A stretch of 64,000 bases of DNA, taken from the NCBI RefSeq assembly GCF_021261325.1, contig NZ_JAJSBI010000025.1, positions 78,225-142,224 on the forward strand, given 5' to 3'. This DNA comes from Streptomyces guryensis. Lineage in GTDB: Bacteria > Actinomycetota > Actinomycetes > Streptomycetales > Streptomycetaceae. Under the pieces are notes generated by a model. That model was not told the origin of the DNA. It saw only the letters and a program-made list of their open reading frames with translations, and did no database searches. Shown here in pieces: positions 42,637-51,231 of the stretch (position 1 is its first letter; every line of letters starts with the position of its first letter). The translations under genes and the position numbers were made by a program.

Positions 42637-43478
42637 TGGCTCACCGCCTTCCGGACCAGTGCCGCCGCCTCGGTCCGGCTCAGGCGGCCGTCGGCGACGA
42701 CGGTGACGATGCGCCGTACGACGGTCTCTCCGGGCGGGATCGGGAGCCGTTCGGTGTGCGCCAGGGACGAGCCCACGCCGGGGTATTCGGCGGTGCGCAC
42801 GAACCACGGGTCGCGGCGGGTGGCGGCCGTGGCACCGGCGAAGACCAGGGTCCACGTGGTGCCCGCGAGGGCGAGCCAGTCGGCGCGGGTGCCGTGCACC
42901 TGAGGTTCGCCCTCGCGCTCGGCGGTGAAGACGTGCGGGGTGTCGTGCTCCTTGCGGGCGCGCCAGAAGAAGCCGCCGTAGGCCGCTCCTGTGCGTCCGT
43001 TGGTGGCCGGGCTGCCGATCGACAGTGGCCCGACGGTGACGTTCGTGAGCGAGAACGTGAAGTCCAACGCCCAGGCGGTGTCGGTGAGTTCGGTGGCGGC
43101 GACCGTGCGGCGCTCGCGCAGCAGCTCACCTCCGGACGCCACCCAGCGCAGTTCCTCCACGAAGCCGTCGGGGTCGCGCAGCTGGAAGGAGGTGTGGCGC
43201 TGGGCGCCGTGGTTGCCCAGCTCGGTCGGCCCCTGGTCGCGGACATAGGTGCGCCCGCCCCAGAAGTTGTGCCCCTCGACGTCGGGAACGGCGACACCGA
43301 CGCCGAGGTGGTGGGTGTGGTCGGCGGGACTCAGCTCGGTGACCGCCGTGCCGGCGAGGGTGGTGACGGGGTGCAGATAGGGGCGCGGGGAGAGCCGGGC
43401 CGGCAGTTCGGGCCGGGTGATGTAGCGGCCGACCGGGCGGCCCGCGACGCGCAGGACGGGCGAGTCGTTGGTCGTCAT
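42633..43478 (-). CDS. DUF6807 (PmoA-like) family protein
   Basis: 281 aa, no signal peptide or membrane segment. Features of the family are LRVAGRPVGRYITRPELP at the start, SPADHTHHLGVGVAVPDVEGHNFWGG with a histidine cluster (about residues 50-75), and GRTGAAYGGFFWRARKE. Such proteins occur with Gfo/Idh/MocA oxidoreductases and glycoside hydrolases in sugar-degradation loci; activity unknown to me. The ATG overlaps the oxidoreductase stop by 1 bp (TGATG), and its own stop overlaps the GH43 GTG. Confidence 0.8.
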   Translation of the reverse strand: MTTNDSPVLRVAGRPVGRYITRPELPARLSPRPYLHPVTTLAGTAVTELSPADHTHHLGVGVAVPDVEGHNFWGGRTYVRDQGPTELGNHGAQRHTSFQLRDPDGFVEELRWVASGGELLRERRTVAATELTDTAWALDFTFSLTNVTVGPLSIGSPATNGRTGAAYGGFFWRARKEHDTPHVFTAEREGEPQVHGTRADWLALAGTTWTLVFAGATAATRRDPWFVRTAEYPGVGSSLAHTERLPIPPGETVVRRIVTVVADGRLSRTEAAALVRKAVSQ

Positions 43479-44623
43479 CAAGTGCTCACCTCCTTCGGTG
43501 GGGCCCAGGTGGCGCCGAGCTCGGAGTAGAGGGAGAGGGTGTCGGCGGCGGCCGCGACGAGTCCGTCGATGCCGGGCACGACCCTGCGGCCCTCGTCGGG
43601 GACCAGGTGCCAGGCTCCGGCCGGCATCGGAGCCGGGTCGGGGGCCTGCCGAATTGCTTCAACGACCTTCATGAAGGCGCCCGTCTCGTCCGGGGTGACC
43701 AGGAGGCCGGCGCCGTCGGTGAGGTGGTCGACCAGGTTCTCCAGCAGGTCGGTGCGGCCGTACTCGTACTCCTCGGGGCCGTGGTCGGCGCGCTGGAGCA
43801 GGACGCGGTCCTGCTTGTACCAGAAGGTGATCCGGCCGCGGGTGCCGTGCACGACGACATACGGCTCGTCGTCCTGCTCGGCGCACAGGGTCGCGGCGAC
43901 GGTGACCTGGCGGCCCTGTGCGGTGGTGACGCGGACGCAGGAGGTGTCGTCGGACTCGATGTCGTTGGCGCGCAGCAGTTCGAGCTCGATGCCGGTGACG
44001 TCCTCGGCGTGTGTGGTGCCGTTGAGGGCGAGGGCGGTGGCGACGGCGTGCGCGAGGGGGTTGGTGAGCACGCCGTCGATCACGTCGACGCCGTTCAGTC
44101 GCCGTTTGCCCGCCCAGGGCGCCCGCCGGTAGTAGGCCTCGGCGCGCACCCAGGCACCGGCCCCGCCGACCCCGACGACCTCGCCCACAGCGCCCTCGGC
44201 GACCATCGCGAGGATCGCCGGGACGGCGTGCGAGCCCAGCGACTGGAAGCCGATCTGGCAGACCACGCCCGCTTCGGCGACCCCGTCGGCCATCCGGCGG
44301 AACTCGGCGTACGACGGAGCGGGCGGCTTCTCCAGGAGCAGGTGCACGCCCCTGCGGGCGGCCGTCAGCGCCAGGTCGGTGTGGGTGGGGATGGGTGTGC
44401 AGACGACGGCGATCCGGGCGCCGGTGGAGTCGAGGAGCGCGCCGAAGTCGGCGGACTGCTCGGGCGTGCCGAGGCCGTCCGGGAGCTCGCCGGCGGTCAG
44501 CGGGGTCAGCTCGCAGATGCCTGCCAGCCGTACGATCCCCTTGTCCTGGAGGCGGCGGATGTTGTCCAGGTGCCAGCGGCCGTGGCCGCGCGCACCCGCC
44601 AGGACGATGTCTACGGTGCTCAT
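43478..44623 (-). CDS. Gfo/Idh/MocA family oxidoreductase
   Basis: 381 aa NAD(P)-dependent sugar dehydrogenase-type protein. The Rossmann start is VDIVLAGARGHGRWHLDNI, with VVCTPIPTHTDLALTAARRGVHLLLEKPPAPS carrying the family EKP motif (about residue 98), then the C-terminal alpha/beta substrate domain. It may oxidise a sugar or unsaturated uronide released by the pectinases. Start (ATG at 44623) overlaps the PL1 stop by 4 bp; end overlaps the DUF6807 gene. Confidence 0.9.
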   Translation of the reverse strand: MSTVDIVLAGARGHGRWHLDNIRRLQDKGIVRLAGICELTPLTAGELPDGLGTPEQSADFGALLDSTGARIAVVCTPIPTHTDLALTAARRGVHLLLEKPPAPSYAEFRRMADGVAEAGVVCQIGFQSLGSHAVPAILAMVAEGAVGEVVGVGGAGAWVRAEAYYRRAPWAGKRRLNGVDVIDGVLTNPLAHAVATALALNGTTHAEDVTGIELELLRANDIESDDTSCVRVTTAQGRQVTVAATLCAEQDDEPYVVVHGTRGRITFWYKQDRVLLQRADHGPEEYEYGRTDLLENLVDHLTDGAGLLVTPDETGAFMKVVEAIRQAPDPAPMPAGAWHLVPDEGRRVVPGIDGLVAAAADTLSLYSELGATWAPPKEVST

Positions 44624-45912
44624 CGGATCCTCCCTGCGCCCGCGCCGCGCGCCACCTCTCGGTCGGCCGTCTCGGCGCTGTCGATCTTTGTGTGCAGGGT
44701 AGGCGTCCAGCCGACGTCGGCCGTGAGGTCGCGTTCGCTGCCGGAGTTGTAGGCGTTGTAGACGGCCAGGAGGTCCACCGGGTAGCCGTTGAAGAGGGTG
44801 CCGGTCTGGTGGAGAGCGGTGCCGTTCCAGCTCTTCACGAGATCGGCGACCTCGACATGGCTCGGGGTGTGGAAGGCGTTGTTCTCGGCGTAGATGCCGG
44901 ACTCGGTGGACACGCCGAGGGAGTACCGGTATTCGCTGCCCTCGGGGACCACGTACCGGTTGTCGTAGACGTGCACCTGCCCGAAGCGGACGCGTGGTGC
45001 GCGCTGGACGACGGACTCGAACTGGTTGTGGTGCAGGGTGACCCGCAGTTTGCCGCGGTCCTCGGTCGCCGAGTCGCTGTTGCCGATCAGCATCGCCTTG
45101 TCGTGGTCGGCGAACCGGCTCCAGGAGACGGTGACCAGGTCGGAGGCGCCTGTGATGTCCAGCAGTCCGTCGTGACGCAGGTAGTTGCGGGCGAAGTAGG
45201 CGGGTTCCTTCGCGTCCGGGTGGCCCTTGTCGGACGCGGTGACGTGGTCGATCCAGACGTGGGTGGCGCCGGTCAGCCAGATGTTGTCGTACGACGTCTT
45301 CCAGTCGCCGAGGCCACCGGTGTTGGGCTGCCAGACGGGGAAGCAGTCATAGGCGTCGCGCAGGTCGAGGTTGCGGATGATGACGTTGCCGGCGTTCTTG
45401 ACCTGGAGGTTCGCGCCTTTCAGGACGGCGGAGTCGCCGAGCCCGACGATGGTGGTGTTGGAGCCGACGGGCAGCGTGACCCGCTCGGCCTGCTTGGCCG
45501 CCGAGGCCTGGCGGGCCTCCTCCTGCGGGCCGCTCGGCCTGGCCGAGCCCCAGGTGCGGGGGTCGTAGGCTGCGAGGTACTTCTTCAGGCCGTAGCCGTC
45601 GGTGGCGTAGTCGTCGCAGTCGAGGTGGTGGCCGTCGTCGTCGGTGTCGGCGTCGATGGTCCCGGCGATCTTGATGATCTTCGGGGTGTCGCTGCCGCCG
45701 TCGAGGGCGCGGGCCAGGCCCGCACGGTCGGTGACCGTGAAGACGTGGGCGTCGTCGGCGGCCGACCCGCCGGTGGTGCCGCTGCCGTAGGCGGCCCAGC
45801 CGTCGTCCGCGGGGAGGATGTCGCGGCTGATGTCGCGGGCCGCTTCGGCGTGCGCCGGTATGCACAGCGTGGCCAACAGGGCGGCCGCGATGGTCAGGTG
45901 ACGGAGCCTCAT
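44620..45912 (-). CDS. Secreted pectate lyase, PL1
   Basis: 430 aa with a signal peptide (about residues 1-24, AHAEAA). PL1 signatures: GWAAYGSGTTGGSAADDAHV, VTLPVGSNTTIVGLGDSAVL, the calcium region HVWIDHVTASDKGHPD and the catalytic block VQRAPRVRFGQVHVYDNRY (about 310). It resembles the PL1 at 35366 closely in layout (ILPADDGWAAYG versus LGANDGWGSYG). It is locked between a permease and the oxidoreductase by ATGA overlaps at both ends, so import and lyase are produced together. Confidence 0.92.
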   Translation of the reverse strand: MRLRHLTIAAALLATLCIPAHAEAARDISRDILPADDGWAAYGSGTTGGSAADDAHVFTVTDRAGLARALDGGSDTPKIIKIAGTIDADTDDDGHHLDCDDYATDGYGLKKYLAAYDPRTWGSARPSGPQEEARQASAAKQAERVTLPVGSNTTIVGLGDSAVLKGANLQVKNAGNVIIRNLDLRDAYDCFPVWQPNTGGLGDWKTSYDNIWLTGATHVWIDHVTASDKGHPDAKEPAYFARNYLRHDGLLDITGASDLVTVSWSRFADHDKAMLIGNSDSATEDRGKLRVTLHHNQFESVVQRAPRVRFGQVHVYDNRYVVPEGSEYRYSLGVSTESGIYAENNAFHTPSHVEVADLVKSWNGTALHQTGTLFNGYPVDLLAVYNAYNSGSERDLTADVGWTPTLHTKIDSAETADREVARGAGAGRIR

Positions 45913-46793
45913 CCCTTCACCGCCCCCGCGCTGAACCCGGTGATCAGCCACTTCTGGATGAAGGCGAACACGAGCACGACGGGTACGGCCGCGATGATGC
46001 CGCCCGCGGCGAGCGCACCGAGGTCGACGCTGTCCGCACTCATCAGCGTGTTCAGGCCGACGGGGATGGTCTGCTTGCTCTGGTCGCTCAGGAACATCAG
46101 GGCGAACAGGAAGTGGTTCCAGGCGTGCACGAAGGCGAAGGAGCCGACGGCGATCAACCCGGGCCGCAGCAACGGGAGTACGACGATGCGGAAGGCGGTG
46201 AACCGGTTGCAGCCGTCGACCCAGGCGGCCTCTTCGAGCGAGTACGGCACGTTCCGGATGAACCCGCTGATCAGGATCATCGACAGCGGCAGCTGGAAGA
46301 CGGTCTCGGCGATGATGACGCTCGCGAGCGAGTTGATCATCCGCAGATTGGCGAAGATCTCGAAGAGGGGCACGAGGAGCAGGGCGCCCGGCACGAACTG
46401 CGTGCAGAGCAGGGCCAGCATGAAGGCCTTCTTGATCCTGAAGTCGAACCGGGCGAGGGCGTAGCCGCCGGCCAGCGCGACCAGGGTCGTCATCACCAGG
46501 GTCGCGACTCCGACGAGCACGCTGTTCTGGAAGTAGACGCCGAAGGCCCGCTCGTTCCAGACCTTCTCGAAGTGGTCCAAGGTCATCGGCCAGGGCACGA
46601 GTGAGGTCGAGCCGGCCGGGCGCAGGGCGAAGAGGAGGATCCAGTAGAAGGGGATCAGGGTGAAGAGGAGGTAGATCGACAGGGGGACGTAGATCTGCCA
46701 GCGGGGGGCCTCGTCCCAGGCACGGCGGTTCTTCCTCGGCCGGGCGGGCTCGACGGCCACGCGCTCCGGCGCGGGTGCGATCTCGGTGATCAC
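45909..46793 (-). CDS. Sugar ABC transporter permease (MalG type)
   Basis: 294 aa with six hydrophobic segments. The EAA docking loop is EEAAWVDGCNRFTAFRIVVLPLLRPG (about residue 200). Starting helix IYVPLSIYLLFTLIPFYWILLFAL and closing IAAVPVVLVFAFIQKWLITGFSAGAVKG are typical of MalG partners. It overlaps both neighbours by 4 bp. With the MalF-like gene it forms the channel of an importer whose binding protein is probably 37613-38956; the ATPase is presumably a shared MsiK-type protein outside the window. Confidence 0.92.
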   Translation of the reverse strand: MITEIAPAPERVAVEPARPRKNRRAWDEAPRWQIYVPLSIYLLFTLIPFYWILLFALRPAGSTSLVPWPMTLDHFEKVWNERAFGVYFQNSVLVGVATLVMTTLVALAGGYALARFDFRIKKAFMLALLCTQFVPGALLLVPLFEIFANLRMINSLASVIIAETVFQLPLSMILISGFIRNVPYSLEEAAWVDGCNRFTAFRIVVLPLLRPGLIAVGSFAFVHAWNHFLFALMFLSDQSKQTIPVGLNTLMSADSVDLGALAAGGIIAAVPVVLVFAFIQKWLITGFSAGAVKG

Positions 46794-47725
46794 TTCTCCT
46801 CACCTCCGAACTTGCTCAGCCGCAGATAGACGATGGAGCAGAAGAGCAGAATCACGAACGCCACCGTGGTCAGGGCCGATGCGTAGCCGAAGTTGTGGGC
46901 GTCCACGCTGGTGTTGGCGATGTAGAGCGGGAGGGTGGTGGTCTCTCCCGCCGGGCCGCCGCCGGTCAGGGTGTAGAGCAGGTCGACGTTGTTGAACTCC
47001 CACACCCCGCGCAACAGCGTCGACAGCACGATCGCGTCCTTCAGGTGCGGCAGCGTGATGTGCCAGAACTGCTTGACGCGGCTCGCGCCGTCGACCTCGG
47101 CGGCCTCGTAGAGGTCCTTCGAGACGGACTGCAGGTCGGCGAGGATGAGGATCGCGAAGAAAGGGACACCGCGCCACAGGTCGGCGACTATCGCCGCGGG
47201 GAAGACGGTCGAGGTGTCCGAGAGCCAGCTGGTGCCGTACGAGCCGAGGCCCATGTCCGCGAGGTAACGGGTGACGCCCGTCTGGGAGTTGTAGAGCAGC
47301 ACCCAGATCGCCGAGGTCAGGACACCGGACACGGCCCACGGGGAGAATACGAGCGCTCGGCCCACCGCCCGCCCCACGAAGGTCTGGTTGACGATGAGGG
47401 CGAGTGCGAGACCGAACAGCAGTTGCAGGCCCACTTCGACGATGACCCACTTGGCGCTGAAGGTCAGCGTGTCCCAGAACTGGGTGTCCTTGGTGAAGAT
47501 CTGGACGAAGTTGTCGAAGCCCGCGAAGCCGTTCCGCCACGGCTTGGTGGGGTTGAAGTTCTGCAGGCTGTAGTAGAAGACGCTGATCACCGGGTAGGCG
47601 ATGAAGCCCAGCATGAGCAGGGCCGCCGGGGCGATCAGCAGATACGGCAGCCTGCGCGGTGTGGCGGAGGCACGGCGCCGCCGGGGTGGCGCGGGCGGTT
47701 TCGCCACGGCTGCGGCTTGGGCCAT
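46790..47725 (-). CDS. Sugar ABC transporter permease (MalF type)
   Basis: 311 aa with a Pro/Arg-rich cytoplasmic N-terminus and six membrane segments from YLLIAPAALLMLGFIAYPVISVFYYSL onwards. EAA loop: YEAAEVDGASRVKQFWHITLPHLK (about residue 215). The ATG at 47725 has GGAG 7 nt upstream; the longer frame from 47782 would include the operator region. First gene of the overlapping operon that runs to the GH43 gene at 41056. LacI-type site at 47762-47773. Confidence 0.92.
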   Translation of the reverse strand: MAQAAAVAKPPAPPRRRRASATPRRLPYLLIAPAALLMLGFIAYPVISVFYYSLQNFNPTKPWRNGFAGFDNFVQIFTKDTQFWDTLTFSAKWVIVEVGLQLLFGLALALIVNQTFVGRAVGRALVFSPWAVSGVLTSAIWVLLYNSQTGVTRYLADMGLGSYGTSWLSDTSTVFPAAIVADLWRGVPFFAILILADLQSVSKDLYEAAEVDGASRVKQFWHITLPHLKDAIVLSTLLRGVWEFNNVDLLYTLTGGGPAGETTTLPLYIANTSVDAHNFGYASALTTVAFVILLFCSIVYLRLSKFGGEEK

Positions 47726-47761
47726 GACAGGTCTCCGTTCTCGGTACGGCCGTCTTGCGGG

Positions 47762-47773
47762 GCAAGCGCTTTC
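47762..47773. promoter_or_regulatory. LacI-type operator upstream of the permease operon
   Basis: GCAAGCGCTTTC, one mismatch from the perfect palindrome at 40992-41003, 37 bp before the start codon of the MalF-like gene. Likely binding site of a LacI-family repressor encoded elsewhere. Confidence 0.55.
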
Positions 47774-47829
47774 TCGGTGCACGTGGTTGTGCCGGTTGCG
47801 GCTGGATCGCGAGTGCGGGCTTGTGGTGG

Positions 47830-47890
47830 CTTGTCGCGCCCACGCGGCGGAGCCGCATATCGATACGGCCCCGCGCCCCTGACGGGGCGC
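47830..47890. repeat. Intergenic repeat family A, copy 3 (inverted)
   Basis: Reverse complement of the copies at 1161 and 27189: CGCGGCGGAGCCGCATATCG then ATACGGCCCCGCGCCCC and a GGGGCGC hairpin end. Lies just after the dehydratase gene (minus strand), where it may terminate that operon. Confidence 0.85.
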
Positions 47891-47891
47891 T

Positions 47892-49622
47892 TCAGCTTGC
47901 GTAGGGGTCTGGGACGTTGCCTCGGCCGGCCAGGAACCTGAAGTCGCAGCCGGTGTCCGCCTGGGTGATCTGGTCGTTGAAGAGGGCGCCGTAGCCGCGC
48001 TCGTAACGGGTGGGTGGGGGTGTCCAGTCCGCCCTGCGTTGCTCCAACTCCTCGTCGCCCACGTGGAGATGGAGGGAGCGCGCCTCGACGTCGAGGGTGA
48101 TGAGGTCTCCGGAGCGGACGAGGGCGAGCGGGCCGCCGATGTACGACTCGGGCGCGACGTGCAGCGCGCAGGCGCCGTAACTCGTGCCGCTCATCCGGGC
48201 GTCGGAGATGCGGACCATGTCCCGTACGCCCTGCTTGAGCAGGTGGTCCGGGATCGGCAGCATGCCGTACTCGGGCATCCCGGGGCCGCCCTTGGGCCCG
48301 GCGTTGCGCAGCACCAGCACGCTGTCGGCGGTGATGCCCAGCTCCGGGTCGTTGATGGTGCGTTGCATGGTCTTGTACTCGTCGAAGACGACCGCCGGAC
48401 CGGTGTGCTTGAGCAGGTGCTGCTCGGCGGAGATGTGCTTGATGACGGCGCCGTCGGGGCAGAGGTTGCCGCGCAGGACGGCGACTCCGCCCTCGGTGGC
48501 GACCGGGTTGTCGCGGGTGCGGATGACGTCGTCGTCGTGGACGACGGCGCCTTCGATCTGCTCGCCCAGGGTGCCGTTGACCGTCGGCCGGTCCAGATGC
48601 AGCAGGTCGGTGATCCGGGAGAGGAAGGCGGGCAGGCCGCCGGCGAAGTAGAAGTCCTCCATGAGGTACGTCCGGCCGCCGGGACGGACGTTGGCCAGCA
48701 CCGGCACGGTACGCGCGATGCGGTCGAAGTCATCGAGAGCCAGGGGCACTTGGCAACGTCCCGCCATCGCGATCAGATGGATGACCGCGTTGGTGGAGCC
48801 GCCGAGCCCGAGCACCGTGGTGACGGCGTCCTCGAAGGCCTCGCGGGTGAGGACCGCGGACGGTGTGAGCCCGGTCCAGGCGAGTTCGACGGCGCGGCGC
48901 CCGGAGGCGGCGGCCATCCGCTCGTGCCCGGAGTCGACCGCCGGGATCGAGGAGGCGCCCGGCAGCGTCATGCCGAGGGCTTCGGCCGCCGCGGTCATCG
49001 TGGAGGCGGTCCCCATGGTCATGCAGTGACCGGGCGAGCGGGCCAACCCGCCCTGGAGTTCGCGCAGTTCGCAGTCCGTGAGGTTGCCCGCGCGGTGCTC
49101 GTCCCAGTACTTCCACATGTCGGTGCCGGACCCGAGGGTCTCGCCGCGCCAGTGCCCCGGCAGCATCGGCCCGGCGGGCACGAAGATCGACGGTACGTCG
49201 GCCGAGGCGGCGCCCATGAGCAGCGCCGGCGTCGACTTGTCGCAGCCGCCGAGCAGCACCGCCGCGTCGACCGGATACGACCGCAGCAGTTCCTCCGTCT
49301 CCATCGCGAGGAGGTTGCGGTAGAGCATCGGAGTCGGCTTCTGGTACGTCTCCGAGAGCGTGGCGACGGGGAACTCCAGAGGGAAGCCACCGGCCTGCCA
49401 CACGCCCCGCTTGACCGCCTCGGCCCGCTCGCGCAGATGGACGTGGCAGGGGTTGATGTCGGACCAGGTGTCGAGGACGGCGATCACCGGGCGGCCCCGG
49501 TACTCCTCGGCCTCGTAACCCAGCTGGCGCATACGGGCGTTGTGCGACCAGGTGCGCAGCTGGCCCTCGACGCCGTACCACTGGTGGCTTCTGAGCTCTT
49601 CGGGGCTCTTCCTGTGGGTCAT
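47892..49622 (-). CDS. IlvD/Edd family sugar-acid dehydratase
   Basis: 576 aa Fe-S dehydratase. Cluster and magnesium-site motifs: DTWSDINPCHVHLRERAEAVKRG (Cys about 59), LLGGCDKSTPALLMGAASADVP (Cys about 127), GHCMTMGTASTMTAAAEALGMTLPG (Cys about 199). SDARMSGTSYGACALHVAPES near the C-terminus is the Edd/IlvD signature. HQWYGVEGQ- at the N-terminus and co-transcription with a DapA-family enzyme point to a pentonate/hexonate dehydratase such as L-arabinonate dehydratase rather than branched-chain amino-acid synthesis. ATG overlaps the DapA-family stop by 4 bp. Confidence 0.88.
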   Translation of the reverse strand: MTHRKSPEELRSHQWYGVEGQLRTWSHNARMRQLGYEAEEYRGRPVIAVLDTWSDINPCHVHLRERAEAVKRGVWQAGGFPLEFPVATLSETYQKPTPMLYRNLLAMETEELLRSYPVDAAVLLGGCDKSTPALLMGAASADVPSIFVPAGPMLPGHWRGETLGSGTDMWKYWDEHRAGNLTDCELRELQGGLARSPGHCMTMGTASTMTAAAEALGMTLPGASSIPAVDSGHERMAAASGRRAVELAWTGLTPSAVLTREAFEDAVTTVLGLGGSTNAVIHLIAMAGRCQVPLALDDFDRIARTVPVLANVRPGGRTYLMEDFYFAGGLPAFLSRITDLLHLDRPTVNGTLGEQIEGAVVHDDDVIRTRDNPVATEGGVAVLRGNLCPDGAVIKHISAEQHLLKHTGPAVVFDEYKTMQRTINDPELGITADSVLVLRNAGPKGGPGMPEYGMLPIPDHLLKQGVRDMVRISDARMSGTSYGACALHVAPESYIGGPLALVRSGDLITLDVEARSLHLHVGDEELEQRRADWTPPPTRYERGYGALFNDQITQADTGCDFRFLAGRGNVPDPYAS

Positions 49623-50530
49623 ATCGACCACCCGGCGGCTATCGCGGCGACCTCCGCGCGTTCGTCCTCGGGCAACGGCCTGCTCGGGGGACGGACGTCG
49701 CGGCGGCACAGGCCGAGGGAGGCGAGGGCCTCCTTGACGACGGTGACGTTGTTGGCGGAGCCGTTGGCTGCGCGCAGTTCCTCGAAGCGGCGGATCTGCT
49801 CCCAGACCTTCATGGCGGCCTGATAGTCGCCGGATCGAAGCGCTTCGATCATGTTCAGCGAGACGGACGGAGCGACGTTCACGAGTCCGGAGGTGAAGCC
49901 GGTGGCGCCCGCGGAGAAGTAGGAGGGGGCGTAGGGCTCGGCGAGACCGGCGACCCACACGAAGCGGTCGAGCCCCGCGTCCCGGGCGAAGGCGGCGAAC
50001 TTGGCGGCGTCCGGGACGGCGTACTTGACCCCGATGACGTTCGGGCAGGCGTCGGCGAGTTCGGCGAGGCGGGCGCCGGCCAGCTGGGCGTTGCGGATGT
50101 ACGGGACGACGCCCAGTTCGGGGACGGCCTCAGCGATGGCGCGGTGGTAGTCGACCCAGCCGCCCTGGGAGACGTACGGGTGGACGGGCTGGTGGACCAT
50201 CACCATCTGGGCGCCGTGCTCACGGGCATGCCGTGCGGAGGCGACGGCGGTGGGCACGTCGTGGCCGACGCCGACGAGGATCGCGGCGCGGTCGCCGGTC
50301 TCCTCGATGGTCGACTCCGTGACGAGGCGGCGCTCTTCGGGGGCGAGGGCGTAGAACTCGCCGGTGTTCCCGTTGGGCGTGAGGATGCCGATCCCGCCTT
50401 CGAGCAGCCGACGCAGCAGAGCCCGGTGGGCGTCCTCGTCGACGGTGCCGTCCTCGGTGAACGGGGTCACCGGGATCGCCACCACGTCGGCCAGGGCCGC
50501 CCGTTGGGTCTCGAACGTCACGCTGCTCAT
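49619..50530 (-). CDS. DapA-family aldolase/dehydratase
   Basis: 303 aa class I lyase of the dihydrodipicolinate synthase family: VAIPVTPFTEDGTVDEDAHRALL at the start, GNTGEFYALAPEERR, PYIRN around the tyrosine position, and the Schiff-base lysine in NVIGVKYAVPD (about residue 170). With the IlvD-type dehydratase it is likely to act on a 2-keto-3-deoxy sugar acid, either as dehydratase or aldolase. ATG overlaps the GntR gene stop; its stop overlaps the dehydratase start. A perfect 18-bp palindrome lies inside it (49833-49850). Confidence 0.85.
   Translation of the reverse strand: MSSVTFETQRAALADVVAIPVTPFTEDGTVDEDAHRALLRRLLEGGIGILTPNGNTGEFYALAPEERRLVTESTIEETGDRAAILVGVGHDVPTAVASARHAREHGAQMVMVHQPVHPYVSQGGWVDYHRAIAEAVPELGVVPYIRNAQLAGARLAELADACPNVIGVKYAVPDAAKFAAFARDAGLDRFVWVAGLAEPYAPSYFSAGATGFTSGLVNVAPSVSLNMIEALRSGDYQAAMKVWEQIRRFEELRAANGSANNVTVVKEALASLGLCRRDVRPPSRPLPEDERAEVAAIAAGWSI
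49833..49850. promoter_or_regulatory. Perfect 18-bp palindrome within the DapA-family gene
   Basis: GATCGAAGCGCTTCGATC, containing the AAGCGCTT core of the LacI-type sites. It lies in coding sequence (residues about 227-232). It may be an internal operator or chance. Confidence 0.25.
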
Positions 50531-51231
50531 GCCGTGCCTTCCTGGTTCGCTGCCTGGTCGGTGACCGGGTCGGTTACCTGTTCGGTTGCCTGGTCGGTTG
50601 CCTGGGGGAACGCTCGCTCGACGAAGGACGCGATATGGGCGTGCAGGGCGCGGGCCGCGCCGTCGGCGTCGCCGGCCAGGGCGAGCCGCAGGATCTCCCG
50701 GTGCTCGCCGGCCTCCCGCTCCCAGGAGGGCGAGGCCGCCCAGGCCACGGCGGAGACCAGGGCGGCCTGGTCGCGGACCTCGTCGAGCATGCGGCCCAGC
50801 AGCGGGTTGCCGCAGGGCAGGTACAGGGCGCGGTGGAACTCCCGGTTGGCGAGGGACCGTTCAGCGGTGTCGGTGGCGTCGTCGGCCCTGGTCAGCGCCG
50901 TGCGGGCGGCATCCAGGGAGGCCCCTCGCCGCACCGCGCGCTTGAGCGCCTCCGGCTCCAGCAGCAGCCGCACGTCGTAGACCTCGCGCGCCATGTCCGC
51001 GTCCACCATGCGCACCGTGACGCCCTTGTACTGGCTCATCACCACGAGCCCGGTGCCGGCCAGGGTCTTGAGCGCCTCGCGCACGGGGGTCTTGGACACC
51101 CCGAACTGTGCGGCGAGCTCGGTCTCGACCAGGGCCTGGCCAGGCGTCAACTGCCCGGTGAGGATGCGGTGTTTGATCGCGTCCAGCACGTACTGCGTGC
51201 GGGACGGGATCGGGGTGGGCACAGAGGTCAT
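50527..51231 (-). CDS. GntR family (FadR subfamily) transcriptional regulator
   Basis: 234 aa. N-terminal winged helix at about residues 10-75 (RTQYVLDAIKHRILTGQLTPGQ, ELAAQFGVSKTPVREALKTLAGTGLV) and a C-terminal FCD ligand domain with metal-site residues (NREFHRALYLPCGNPLL, EHREILRLALAGDADGAARALHAHI). The tail is a four-residue repeat of QATD type from a 12-bp DNA repeat. It heads the regulator-DapA-dehydratase operon with ATGA overlaps and probably represses it in the absence of sugar acid. Confidence 0.9.
   Translation of the reverse strand: MTSVPTPIPSRTQYVLDAIKHRILTGQLTPGQALVETELAAQFGVSKTPVREALKTLAGTGLVVMSQYKGVTVRMVDADMAREVYDVRLLLEPEALKRAVRRGASLDAARTALTRADDATDTAERSLANREFHRALYLPCGNPLLGRMLDEVRDQAALVSAVAWAASPSWEREAGEHREILRLALAGDADGAARALHAHIASFVERAFPQATDQATEQVTDPVTDQAANQEGTA
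50542..50601. repeat. 12-bp tandem repeat at the GntR gene 3' end
   Basis: Five degenerate 12-bp units (CTGGTCGGTTGC type) encode the C-terminal Gln-Ala/Val-Thr-Asp repeats of the regulator. Unit number could vary between strains without shifting the frame. Confidence 0.75.

Noticed and set aside
47892..49622. Dihydroxy-acid dehydratase of branched-chain amino-acid synthesis (IlvD)
   Set aside because: Operon with a GntR regulator and DapA-family enzyme, and closeness to uronate genes, fit a sugar-acid dehydratase better; family-level similarity alone cannot separate them.
49619..50530. Lysine-pathway dihydrodipicolinate synthase (DapA)
   Set aside because: Context is sugar-acid catabolism, and the substrate-site sequence around PYIRN and GVKYAVPD differs from what I expect of lysine-pathway DapA.
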